This document shows positions 50,501 to 58,797 of a DNA stretch of 64,000 nucleotides, piece after piece. Position numbers and translations under genes: made by a program. Each line of letters starts with the position of its first letter. Position 1 is the stretch's first letter. The stretch covers positions 124,001 to 188,000 of the forward strand of contig CBDFMU010000027.1 of assembly GCA_965249785.1 (NCBI GenBank), written 5' to 3'. This stretch comes from M3007 sp965249785. GTDB taxonomy: Bacteria > Bacteroidota > Bacteroidia > Chitinophagales > Saprospiraceae. The notes beneath the pieces were generated by a model. The model saw only the letters and a program-made list of their open reading frames with translations. It was not told where the DNA came from and searched no databases.

Positions 50501-51930
50501 ATACCATATTTTTGTTGTCCAAAATTTTTGAACCCGCCAGTTTCCCAGATCTTATGCCGGAATGGATTTCTGGCGGCGGCGACGTTACGCCTTTGGACTT
50601 GTGGAATTTGGTTATTTATGCCACCACGACCAAGGTATTTACCCGAAAAATTGAAAATCGCGGCTGCTCTACCAAAGATTCTATTACAGTGAAAGTGGGT
50701 ACAGTACCGACGCTCACCATTACTGCCGCACCACCGAGTATTTGTCCCGGCGAATCCTCGCAATTAACCGTTACCGTAGACCCCGTCCAAAAGCTCAAAT
50801 GGCAAATGGATGCTTCGCTGTCCTGCACCGATTGCGCAAACCCGATAGCCACCCCGCTTACTACGACCACCTATATGGTGACGACGCCCGATGCCGATTG
50901 TCCGTCTGGGGAAAGCATTACGGTAGCTGTATTGCCCACACCTACGCTGATATTGCCCACCAATCCAACGGTTTGTCCCGGTGGCAGCATCCTGCTAAAC
51001 AGTGGTCCAACCGAACCTGGCACCACTTACACCTGGACTTCCGTACCGGCTGGTTTTACGGCTTCGGAAGCCAACCCGACGGTAATGCCCACTGTAACTA
51101 CGACTTATAAAGTGGTTGCACAAGGGCCACAATGCAGCAGCACCCGCGAAGTAGAAGTAGTAGTGGCCAACGCTACGCTGGATGCTGGACCCGATCAGAA
51201 TGTTTGCTTCGGACAAAATGTAACTCTGCAAGCCATTACGACCGGCACTCCCGGCACGTTGACCTGGCAACCTGGTGGCCAAACGACCGACAGCATCCAG
51301 GTCCGACCACCCGCAGGAGCTAGTACCTATACCGTCCAATTGATGTATGGCAATAATTGTGTGCTCACGGATGCGGTGCAAATAACTGCTGCCCCTACCC
51401 CGACGATCTCCGCTATCAATGGAACGCCGCCACCCAACGACAGCCTTTGTCTGGGTACGCCCATCGTCTTGAAAGTGACCAAGACTCCCTCGACGGCTAT
51501 CCTGAGCTGGACGCAAAATGATGAAACGATTGCCAATGCCACGGGCGATTCCCTGCTGATCACTCCCAACGGCGAAACCGTGGAGTTCCGAGTGATCGCT
51601 ACCTTGGGCAACTGCAAAGTAGTGTCGGACCCACTGGTGTATAATTTTATGCGCTGCTTCGATATGCCGAATGCTTTCACGCCTAACGGCGACAATATTA
51701 ATAGCACTTTCGGACCGGTATTTTATGGGGCGAATACCGAAGTGGTGTCATTTACGGTCTATAATCGCTGGGGGCAGAAGGTATTCGAGTCTACGGGGAG
51801 CCAAAGCAACTGGGACGGACGGACGGATGGAAAGGAAGCTCCGAGCGATGTGTACGCCTACGTCATTCAGGTGCGCTACGCTGGTGGGGAGATGGATACG
51901 CGCCATGGGCAAGTGACGCTGCTGCGGTAG
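47533..51930 (+). CDS. Large secreted adhesin-like protein with CUB, choice-of-anchor L, Calx-beta and T9SS type B domains
   Basis: From the ATG at 47533 the protein has 1465 residues and a signal peptide ending near TTAQ. In order there are an N-terminal beta domain, a CUB-like domain (about 175-290), a choice-of-anchor L domain (about 320-560, FEYVFGSEEYPEFV) and a Calx-beta repeat (about 570-660, GTATLGVDY). Several Ig/PKD-like repeats with TPTAGLSDP-type motifs follow. The gliding-motility-associated C-terminal domain (MPNAFTPNGDNIN ... VYNRWGQKVF ... DVYAYVI) marks T9SS type B export. The ATG at 47440 is unlikely because the signal peptide starts later. A strong terminator follows. Confidence 0.9.
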   Translation: MKKLLLLWSVLAVAAQTTAQHLSYDDFACDSLVQLGTAPTCPTTVFTNVGATNSNIGFDNSPSCFNGGIATHDVWFSFVCSDTLLDYRITLTGVGTNSIENPQFAVYRGDCAFDGFAELLCAIAEVGENSLHLDLQGLTPGLTYFIRVSDYSITATPNWGDFTLCVDKIPPIVTIDQGGSTLCSGTLYDSGGPDNDYGPDEDNSFVICPSQPSACIKFTLDYYNIESDADVLNFYDGATATGEPIGVVAGGDGNNYGGVCYSVQAASGCMTVQFQSDNDIEFEGWQGHWQCSTDPCPAPDNISLNPDINQDSIAAFVATPFTTVNVTGVKCADGGYATFSYPSDNNDLQMNKGLVLTSGLAADAVGPSSNFVGNMLGEPGDADLDTLSSQAGIFLASQDACVVEVDVFAATDELSFEYVFGSEEYPEFVNTQFNDIFAFLISGPGITGDPALGGAKNIATLPGTNTPVEINSVNFEQNWQYYRDYSIGQELVYDGLTSDSLGVKKSLTARSKVTPCNTYHLKFAIADRSDDNYDSGVFISKIQGGGPALTINFASGINYFIESCTGAQDVLVVKLTEPKPVATSYSIAISGTATLGVDYLLDIPNVITFQPGQTELSFPITPIGDNIPEGSETIIIAISSNFGCGTVTFSTLTVNLNDNVEVQVSGGDTLLVCAGGTLQLHAIGAQSYFWTPPGAVSNPFIANPTITPTQDTWLELTGTVGTCVDKDSAYVKIISPEITATVLGSPNICLGGSVPLQSTNNVNNAGLLWTPAAGLSDKFDPNPIASPTETTNYQVKVTIAGCTVTDDVTITVDTLFFPTLIHDTTVCQNYPVQLGEVLNSTTKYSWTPTAGLSDPTSSGPIALPDQTTTYTLTATSATGACSQVGSVTVTVTPANVDIVGADYREICLGDTITLDAQTQPAGTINWTPSFYVSSPTGTSVTTSPDESVTIFATTNLNGCLVRDSVHIRVDSLPNSAIFLSPDKPTYCPGDTIFLLSKIFEPASFPDLMPEWISGGGDVTPLDLWNLVIYATTTKVFTRKIENRGCSTKDSITVKVGTVPTLTITAAPPSICPGESSQLTVTVDPVQKLKWQMDASLSCTDCANPIATPLTTTTYMVTTPDADCPSGESITVAVLPTPTLILPTNPTVCPGGSILLNSGPTEPGTTYTWTSVPAGFTASEANPTVMPTVTTTYKVVAQGPQCSSTREVEVVVANATLDAGPDQNVCFGQNVTLQAITTGTPGTLTWQPGGQTTDSIQVRPPAGASTYTVQLMYGNNCVLTDAVQITAAPTPTISAINGTPPPNDSLCLGTPIVLKVTKTPSTAILSWTQNDETIANATGDSLLITPNGETVEFRVIATLGNCKVVSDPLVYNFMRCFDMPNAFTPNGDNINSTFGPVFYGANTEVVSFTVYNRWGQKVFESTGSQSNWDGRTDGKEAPSDVYAYVIQVRYAGGEMDTRHGQVTLLR

Positions 51931-51955
51931 TGTAGTCCTATATGAAGTATATTTA

Positions 51956-51992
51956 GTGGGAGGCTCATGCCAGATGAGCTTCCCACTTTTTT
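51956..51992 (+). terminator. Intrinsic terminator after the large exported protein
   Basis: GTGGGAGGCTCAT pairs with ATGAGCTTCCCAC (one G-T mismatch) around a 5-nt loop. Six T residues follow (51987-51992). It lies 26 bp after the stop codon. Confidence 0.82.
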
Positions 51993-52205
51993 ATAAATAG
52001 CTGATGTCACGCACGAACACGAATACGTTTGCGAAACTTTCAAGAGTTTGGTAAACGTTGCTTTGTATATCGTGCATATAGTGGGCGTTGAGAGCTTGAG
52101 AATGTTGAGATATTTGATTGTCAGCACTTTACATTTTACTTTTATTCAAAACCACTTTGTGTGGACTATAACATCAGTAATTAAGCTCATCAAGATTGAC
52201 CAAAC

Positions 52206-54146
52206 ATGACTTCGCCTCGCCTGATTTTATCTTCCCTCATTTCTGCGCATGGCTGGCTGGTAGTTTTACTTTTTATTAGTGCGCTGCTACTCAGAGTCTG
52301 GCATTTAGGCGAGCAGACTATTTGGCTGGATGAAACCGTGCATTTGCTGCAGGCAAAAAATTTCCTGCGCACTGGACATTTATTGGCTGGGAATGATAAC
52401 AATGGGTTATTTTTTACAGTGCTGCTGGTGCCGATTTTCAAATTATTTGGCATTAGTGTAGAAAGCGCGAGGCTAGTTAGTATGGGGTTTGGGCTTGGCA
52501 GTGTGGCACTAATTTATTTGATTGCCAAACGTTTATTCTCTGCTCCGGTGGGTGTAATTGCACTTACGCTGGCTGCTTTCTCGCCGTATCTTATATTCTG
52601 GTCAAAAATGGCCAGGAACTACTCCATTTTTCTGTTTTTCGTGCTGCTGGCCACTTTTCAGATAATAAACCTGACAAATGCTAAACACGAAGAAAGAAGC
52701 AGAATTTCTCTGCCAAAAGGCGCACTATTGCTACTGACTTTTGTCGCTGGTTTTTTCTCTCATTACTTAATGCTGTTATTCATCAGTACTATTTTTATTT
52801 GGTTGCTTATATTAAATAGAAACCGAATAGTAGCCTTGGTAAAGAACAACTATAAAATCGGCACTATAACAGCAATTTCGATAGTGGTTTTATTAGCAGC
52901 TGCTTTTTGGTTCCTTGCTGGCAACCAGGAATTATTAGCCTGGGCAATACCTGATGGACAACATTTAAAAAAACTATATGGAGAAGCACCCTGGTATAGT
53001 TTCTCTACTTATTCTAATGTTTTGCTGCATGATTGGCCCTACTTGCCCATTTTTATGATCTTGGGGTTGATGGCGTTATATGTAAAAAAGCAGTTTACAG
53101 CCTTATCGTTTTTCCTGTGCTGCTTCGTTTTCCCTTTTTTACTATTATCATTTATTTTTCGCGAACCGACCGCCGCTCGTTACTTAATTTTTATTTATCC
53201 ATTTTATCTAATGCTCGCTGCCTACGGTTTATATGAACTGGGAATATTAATACAACAAAGAGCCAGGCGGTTTTTTAATGCGCCAAAACCAGCTATTGCA
53301 TTGGTTATATCTGCTGTTTTACTACTTCCAATGTTTCCTTTCAAAAATCTCCAATCAGTTTTTAAATTTTCTTTTTCAGCCACCAACCAACCAGACAGTC
53401 GCATCATCGAGTGCGTTTTTTCCGATTGGAAGAGTACTTGCGATGCCCTTAAAAATCATTTACAACCAGCAGATGTTGTATTGGCAACCCTGCCCCAAAT
53501 AGCTTCCGTCTATTTGGGTAGAAGCGATGTAGGGCCATTTCGGCAGTTGCATCTCGACCTCCATCAAAAAAAATATGTGCCGAATGCGCCCGATGCAGCC
53601 AGGAAAAGTAGTGCGCAGACCACGTCGGATTTAGTGCGAACCGTCCAAACTAATAACCGGGGATGGTTGCTGGCCGATTTTTATTTGGAAAGTGTAATGA
53701 CCGATCCAGCGGCTCGAAATTTTGTTTTTCAGCACCTGCATTTTTATCCCGAAGCATCGGTGGATGGCAGTGTGCTGCTATTTGGATGGGACAAAGCCAC
53801 GCCGGAACCTCTACATCAAAACATGATTTTGCAAATTGGCCGTGGAGACCAGCCATTTTCCCGTGATTTGACTTTTCAAGTGCCGAATGAATTGCTGCAA
53901 AAATCGTCCATTCAAATGCGTTATCGGACGAAGTTCGTAGAGACTGCCGGAGAAGCTGCACTGGAAATAAATGGTTTCAGGTTTCCACTCGCTGTATCGG
54001 GACAAAATGATGATTTACAATCAATTACGCTTCCGATCACTGCCCTGCGGCGTGGGCAAAACGTTTTCCGGTTTTCATACGCAGCGTACCCTGCACAAGA
54101 ACAATTCAAAGGATATGTGCTGTATTACCTGGAGTTCGTGCCGTAA
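52206..54146 (+). CDS. Membrane glycosyltransferase, GT39/ArnT-like (PMT_2 family)
   Basis: The 646-residue protein has about ten to twelve transmembrane segments in the first 400 residues and a soluble C-terminal domain. The first periplasmic loop has the motif WLDETVHLLQAKNFLRTG; the Asp-Glu pair there is the catalytic site of GT-C enzymes using polyprenyl-phosphate sugars. SPYLIFWSKMARNYSIFLFF is also typical of the family. The acceptor (lipid A, protein or glycan) is unknown. It stands alone, with terminators on both sides. Confidence 0.85.
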   Translation: MTSPRLILSSLISAHGWLVVLLFISALLLRVWHLGEQTIWLDETVHLLQAKNFLRTGHLLAGNDNNGLFFTVLLVPIFKLFGISVESARLVSMGFGLGSVALIYLIAKRLFSAPVGVIALTLAAFSPYLIFWSKMARNYSIFLFFVLLATFQIINLTNAKHEERSRISLPKGALLLLTFVAGFFSHYLMLLFISTIFIWLLILNRNRIVALVKNNYKIGTITAISIVVLLAAAFWFLAGNQELLAWAIPDGQHLKKLYGEAPWYSFSTYSNVLLHDWPYLPIFMILGLMALYVKKQFTALSFFLCCFVFPFLLLSFIFREPTAARYLIFIYPFYLMLAAYGLYELGILIQQRARRFFNAPKPAIALVISAVLLLPMFPFKNLQSVFKFSFSATNQPDSRIIECVFSDWKSTCDALKNHLQPADVVLATLPQIASVYLGRSDVGPFRQLHLDLHQKKYVPNAPDAARKSSAQTTSDLVRTVQTNNRGWLLADFYLESVMTDPAARNFVFQHLHFYPEASVDGSVLLFGWDKATPEPLHQNMILQIGRGDQPFSRDLTFQVPNELLQKSSIQMRYRTKFVETAGEAALEINGFRFPLAVSGQNDDLQSITLPITALRRGQNVFRFSYAAYPAQEQFKGYVLYYLEFVP

Positions 54147-54187
54147 TTATTGATGAATTATCGTACCAAATTGTTGCTGCGCTTTTT

Positions 54188-54205
54188 CGGCGGCTGAACC
54201 CGCCG
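54188..54205 (+). terminator. Short GC hairpin after the GT39-like gene
   Basis: CGGCGG and CCGCCG pair around six bases about 40 bp after the stop. A T-run appears only 15 bp later (54220-54226), so termination here is uncertain. Confidence 0.35.
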
Positions 54206-54309
54206 GTACTTGCACGGCGTTTTTTTACAAAAAAAATATACCCTTCTTCACCCACAAAACCCGATTCGAGCGTTTGAGGGGCGATCATTCTACTTTTTAA
54301 ACCAACACT

Positions 54310-55173
54310 ATGCGTTATACTTTCTTGTTTGCGGCCCTGGTCGCGTTTTTACCTTCCACCATTTTTGCCCAAACTAAAAAACCGCAGTCAACTGGTACGC
54401 CAGCACAAAAAACGATGGTGGCGGCTGCCCAAAAAGTCGTGACTGGTGCAGTGCTGCTGAACGAAAAAACTGCTCCCGATTTCAAAACCCTGTTGGCTAC
54501 TTTAAAAACTGACTGGAAATTTCGCACCGATTCCGTAACAACGAACGCCAAAACTTTGGTTTTTACCACGCCGGGGGCTACGGTCACGCTGGCTTATTTG
54601 GATTATCCGATTGCGCCCAAAGAGATTCAGGCGGCTGCTAATTTATCCTGGCTTTGGCGCACGGCGGCGCAAGAGGCTGGCCGACATCAGGCGCAAGTGG
54701 TCGTGTCGGTCATCGGTTCTCCTGCGCACGTCTTGGATTTGTATAAAATGTTTACCCGAATAGCGGGTGGCGTACTGGAAAATACTCGCTCCAGCGGCAT
54801 TTATATGAGCAGCCAATACTTGTTGCTGTCCAAAGGTTTTTACACGGCGGCGGCGCACAATTTATTGACTAACAACTCTTTACCTGTTTATTGCTGGGTA
54901 CATTTCGGCACCACGGAAGCGAACGATAAAAGCAGCGGCTATACCTTTGGTTTACGGGAATTTGGCTTGTCGGAAATGGAAATTGTGCAGTCTACTCATT
55001 CTGCCGCCGAAGTCCACGCAGTACTCTACGACGCAGCGGCTACCGTGATAGAATACGGCACTAAAGTCCAGAACGGTCAGACACTGACGACCCGCGAGGA
55101 CCAGCAGTTGTCGGTAAAAATCTCTCCTTCCACCGTGCTGGAGGGCCAGACGACGGCGAAACTGGGGTTTTAA
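54310..55173 (+). CDS. DUF4261 protein with signal peptide
   Basis: The 287-residue protein has a clear signal peptide (FLFAALVAFLPSTIFAQ). The DUF4261 region contains AYLDYPIAPKEIQAAANLSWLW and the C-terminal GYTFGLREFGLSEMEIV, followed by VLYDAAATVIEYG. DUF4261 proteins that I know of are mostly cytoplasmic and of unknown function, so the exported form is notable. The neighbours give no clue: the next gene converges from the other strand after 50 bp. Confidence 0.78.
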   Translation: MRYTFLFAALVAFLPSTIFAQTKKPQSTGTPAQKTMVAAAQKVVTGAVLLNEKTAPDFKTLLATLKTDWKFRTDSVTTNAKTLVFTTPGATVTLAYLDYPIAPKEIQAAANLSWLWRTAAQEAGRHQAQVVVSVIGSPAHVLDLYKMFTRIAGGVLENTRSSGIYMSSQYLLLSKGFYTAAAHNLLTNNSLPVYCWVHFGTTEANDKSSGYTFGLREFGLSEMEIVQSTHSAAEVHAVLYDAAATVIEYGTKVQNGQTLTTREDQQLSVKISPSTVLEGQTTAKLGF

Positions 55174-55223
55174 GGGTCGCGGATAATGCGGAAGGCAGAA
55201 CCGAGCCAATTCCGTATTCCAGG

Positions 55224-56072
55224 TCAATTCACCACCGTCACCGTACCCCAAAAATGTTTCACATTACCATCCAGATATTCTATCACCGCCCGCCAGGGAT
55301 ACACCCCGGTTTGCACGGCTTTGCCATTGGTACGGCCATTCCAGCCTTTCAGTGGATCATTGGGAGAAAAGCCGGTGCGTTCAAAAATCATCCCACCGGC
55401 GCGGCTGTATATCTGTAGCGTCACGATGCGCGCAACCCCTTCATCGGCAAAAAGGGTAAAATAAGCGTCTTGATTGCTACCGGGTTTGATGACATTTGGA
55501 AAATACAGGTTGGCATTTTCGACATTCACTGTGACCTGATCGCGTGCAATACAGCCGTCATCAGTCTGGATTTCGATGGCGAAAGTCGTGTTTTGGGTGA
55601 TCGCTACCCTTTGCAGCAGGGTGTCGAAGTAAGTAAATAATTCGGGAGGCCGCCACGTAATGTTTTGCAAATGAACAGTTTGTGGCTCCACTTCGGCATA
55701 AAGCAAAAAGACCTCGCCGGGCACCACCAAGCTATCACTAGTGCGCAATTTTACCTGCAACAATTCCGGTTCGGTCACTACGACGGTCCACTCTTTGGCG
55801 CAGCCGGAATTGTCTTTTACCCGCAAAATATACTCTCCCGCTGCCAGCCGATCGAACGTAGGGCGCGTACTGAACGACTGTCCATCCAAGGAAAAATAGT
55901 AGGGTGGTTCGCCGCCAAAGATGCTGTCTACATGGATGATGCCGTTGCGCAGGCCATTGCATTGCACCGGATCCACGCTCCAGCGAATGCTGTCTACGCA
56001 GTCAGCAGCCGCTATTTGGCAAATAAAACAGAGAAAGAGGCAGGAAAAATGGTGGTGTAAGGCAGGGAACAT
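55224..56072 (-). CDS. SprB-like repeat protein with gliding-associated C-terminal (T9SS type B) domain
   Basis: The 282-residue protein has a signal peptide (FSCLFLCFICQIAAA). One SprB-type repeat is present (about 27-105; QCNGLRNGIIHVD ... PYYFSLDG ... YILRVKDNSGC). A linker follows, and the C-terminal 85 residues (LYFPNVIKPGSNQDAYF ... IYSRAGGMIFER ... VYPWRAVIEYLDG) form the gliding-motility-associated sorting domain. It is short for this group, in effect one repeat plus an export signal. Function is unknown; export by the type IX system is expected. Confidence 0.87.
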   Translation of the reverse strand: MFPALHHHFSCLFLCFICQIAAADCVDSIRWSVDPVQCNGLRNGIIHVDSIFGGEPPYYFSLDGQSFSTRPTFDRLAAGEYILRVKDNSGCAKEWTVVVTEPELLQVKLRTSDSLVVPGEVFLLYAEVEPQTVHLQNITWRPPELFTYFDTLLQRVAITQNTTFAIEIQTDDGCIARDQVTVNVENANLYFPNVIKPGSNQDAYFTLFADEGVARIVTLQIYSRAGGMIFERTGFSPNDPLKGWNGRTNGKAVQTGVYPWRAVIEYLDGNVKHFWGTVTVVN

Positions 56073-56344
56073 AAGACACGGTCGGCGAGCAATTTGGTCA
56101 TCGTTTTAAGGGAGATTAAATCAAAAAGGCAAATGTAGCAACGCGATAACCCGGTTTTTCATCGGGAAGATGGCCACCAAAATGCCTACAAACATAAAGT
56201 GTGCCGGACTTTGGTTGTTTGTCCAGGCGATTTTACGATCAGGTTTGGCCAGCAAATCATTCGTAAACCGATCTGACAGGTAGCAGGTACTTCTTAAAAA
56301 GGGTGGACGCGAATAATAAGCTGATCGAAAAATAGCGAAATAAC

Positions 56345-56373
56345 TTGCTAATTTGATGAATTTCATACTTTTG
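56345..56373 (+). promoter_or_regulatory. Well-formed Bacteroidota promoter in the 56073-56533 gap
   Basis: TTG at 56345-56347 and TACTTTTG at 56366-56373 are separated by 18 bp, an ideal -33/-7 pair. Transcription would start near 56380, about 150 bp before the truncated gene at 56534. The 460-bp gap holds no ORF I can support on either strand, so the transcript has a long leader or is a small RNA. Confidence 0.6.
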
Positions 56374-56533
56374 TACAGAATTATGTAGCGACACGTCTTG
56401 TTTATGCGCCTCATTAGGTCTCTTTTAGATGACAACAAGCCAGATATGTATATGTTAAATTCATCCAGTGCAAACAATAGCCAATGACAATATCGTTTAC
56501 GAGACATCTTCTAATGCTTACTAATTTTTAATC

Positions 56534-56770
56534 ATGCGTCAATTGTTTACCTGCCTTGCCGTCGTTCTTCTTTTTGTCGCTGACCTCCCAACTGCTTTTG
56601 CCGCCCCCAGCGGTGGACAGTCCCTTGGCTATTATATCCCTCCAGCCAGTTATCCCCTTTATTTTGCTGACCAGATAGTAGGTCACCTGACCGATCGTGT
56701 AAGCGATAGCCAGGTTGCCAGCGTCAGTCCCTTTCCCATCCGATTCCACTTATCCGATCCGATTGCCTGA
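56534..56770 (+). pseudogene. Decayed N-terminal copy of the downstream GH-A-like gene
   Basis: The 78-residue frame starts MRQLFTCLAVVLL and contains LGYYIPPASYPLYFADQIVGHLTDRVSDSQVASV. The gene at 56941 starts MHRLFTCLVFILP and has LGYYPPYYYDKELAALAHGTPDGRVPGV at the same relative position. Even the bases before the start (AATTTTTAATCATGC) are identical. The copy stops after the signal peptide and the first motif. It is best read as the remnant of a partial tandem duplication, although expression as a small secreted peptide cannot be excluded. Confidence 0.7.
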
Positions 56771-56940
56771 TTTTTTTTGCCGACACCGCCCCTGTGTCTA
56801 ATCATGTTTATTTGACCTGCGGCCAGCCCCGCTCACTGGTCAGTGTAGCTACTACATAGCCCAGCCTATTCCGATGGATACCACCACCGGCTCTAATGTT
56901 GCTTACACACCATTTTTTATAACATTCATAATTTTTAATC

Positions 56941-58788
56941 ATGCACCGATTGTTTACCTGCCTCGTTTTTATCCTCCCCCTGGTGGCTTGCGCCCAACCC
57001 GCTTCCACCGCCAACGACTTCGTCCCCAGTTACGAAGGCGAGTTTGGCTATGGTACCAACCTGGGTTATTATCCGCCTTATTACTACGACAAAGAATTGG
57101 CCGCCCTGGCCCACGGTACGCCCGATGGCCGAGTACCTGGCGTGGGTATTACGACGATTCGGCCCGGTCTGTTCGACCAGTTTTTGGACTACTGGGGATT
57201 CGATATTCGGAAAGACGCTTTTCAGTATTACCAGGATATTGGCCTGCGCAATGTTACTGCCATCATCGGTTTTCCAGCCGACCGCAACCGCGAAAATGCC
57301 TACTATTGCCCCAACAGCCGCAGTGAAATGTTCAAAAATTTGTATGAACCGATTTGGGATAATGGCGAAAATGGTACTCCTGTCAATGATAACAATCCTT
57401 ACGCGCTGTATGTCTGGAAAATGGCCACGACGTATAAAGACTTGATTAAAATTTATGAAGTGTGGAACGAGCCGGACGTAGATACCGGCAATGGCTGGGC
57501 ACCACCTGGCACGCCCGGCAACTGGTGGGAAAATGCGCCCGGAGCCTGCGAAACCAAACTAAAAGCACCCCCGTTTTTCTATATCCGTACCCTGCGCATC
57601 AGCTACGAAATCATCAAATCAGTAGATCCAAAAGCATTTGTCGCCGTCGGTGGGCTGGGCTGGCCGAGCTTTCTCGATGTCATCTGCCGTTATACCGACG
57701 AGCCGTTTGGGGGAGCAGTGACCGGGCAATATCCGCTCACAGGAGGTGCCTATTTCGATTGTATGAGCTTCCATTCCTATCCGCACCTGGATAACTCCAT
57801 GCGCACCTGGAACAACGCAATCTCTGGATTTAGCTATACTCGCCACTCCGATTGCGCGGTAGACGGCATTTGGAAACTACGCGACAAGTTCGATACAGTG
57901 CTAAAAAATTATGGCTACGGCAATGGCCAGTATCCTGAAAAATTGTGGATTTGTACAGAATTCAACCTGCCGCGAAAAGCCTTTGGCGAGTACATCGGCT
58001 CCGATGATGCGCAGGTCAATTTTCTGATTAAAACCCTCGTAACCGCCCAAATGAAGGGCATCGCTCAAATGCATACCTACGCCCTGGCGGATGAAAAGCC
58101 GGAAAGCGAGGCCCAAAATGAATTCTCTTACATGGGTCTGTTCAAAAATCTCAACAATGTATTGCCGTTTGCCGGAGAACCGACCAGCGAGGCCTGGGCC
58201 ATGAAAACGACGCACGATCAACTGGCGGGCAAAAAATATAACAAGGTGCAAACCGAACGGTTACACCTGCCGGATAAAATCCGTGGGGCTGCTTTCAAAG
58301 ATACGCTGGGGCAATTCACCTACGTACTATGGGCGGCAACTTCGCAGGATAAAAGCGAAGCTGCCCAGGCCACTTACGCGTTCCCAACGGATTTTAACCT
58401 GAAATATCTCGATATAAAGCCCTGGCATTACAGCCATAGCCAAACCCACCAGCTCAGCAACACCAATCAGGTGGAGCTGACTGGCAGCCCTGTCTTTATC
58501 ACGCCCACTCAAATCACCAACAACTATCCGAAGCAGCCCAAACTCACGCCCAACCCCACTTCGGGTGGCTACGCAGTCTATTCTTTCTGGATGTTCCAGG
58601 AAGAACCGGCGACAGTGGAAGTATTTGATGCACAGGGACGTTTAGTGCAGACAGTGCTGAAAAATGAGACGCTGGTGGAAGGTCCGCACGAGCAATTGCT
58701 GAACCTCAGCACCCTGGGCAACGGTGCTTATTTCATCCGACTTTCTACGCCGGAAACCACCTTGAGTATCACGGTAGCAAAATACTAA
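56941..58788 (+). CDS. Secreted clan GH-A-like glycoside hydrolase with T9SS type A domain
   Basis: The 615-residue protein starts with a signal peptide or lipoprotein signal (LPLVACAQP, Cys near residue 17). The TIM-barrel region (about 40-430) has IYEVWNEPDVD, whose Asn-Glu is the acid/base of clan GH-A, and LWICTEFNLP, whose Glu is a good nucleophile candidate. FDCMSFHSYPHLD lies between them. The last 80 residues (KLTPNPTSGGYAVYSF ... NGAYFIRLSTP) form a T9SS type A sorting domain. The exact family (GH39, GH5 or a new one) and substrate are not clear. Confidence 0.75.
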   Translation: MHRLFTCLVFILPLVACAQPASTANDFVPSYEGEFGYGTNLGYYPPYYYDKELAALAHGTPDGRVPGVGITTIRPGLFDQFLDYWGFDIRKDAFQYYQDIGLRNVTAIIGFPADRNRENAYYCPNSRSEMFKNLYEPIWDNGENGTPVNDNNPYALYVWKMATTYKDLIKIYEVWNEPDVDTGNGWAPPGTPGNWWENAPGACETKLKAPPFFYIRTLRISYEIIKSVDPKAFVAVGGLGWPSFLDVICRYTDEPFGGAVTGQYPLTGGAYFDCMSFHSYPHLDNSMRTWNNAISGFSYTRHSDCAVDGIWKLRDKFDTVLKNYGYGNGQYPEKLWICTEFNLPRKAFGEYIGSDDAQVNFLIKTLVTAQMKGIAQMHTYALADEKPESEAQNEFSYMGLFKNLNNVLPFAGEPTSEAWAMKTTHDQLAGKKYNKVQTERLHLPDKIRGAAFKDTLGQFTYVLWAATSQDKSEAAQATYAFPTDFNLKYLDIKPWHYSHSQTHQLSNTNQVELTGSPVFITPTQITNNYPKQPKLTPNPTSGGYAVYSFWMFQEEPATVEVFDAQGRLVQTVLKNETLVEGPHEQLLNLSTLGNGAYFIRLSTPETTLSITVAKY

Positions 58789-58797
58789 TTACCCACC

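Noticed and set aside
56121..56507. 128-residue minus-strand frame upstream of the SprB-like gene
   Set aside because: The translation is low in recognisable structure, and it crosses a well-formed plus-strand promoter at 56345-56373. I treat the region as non-coding.
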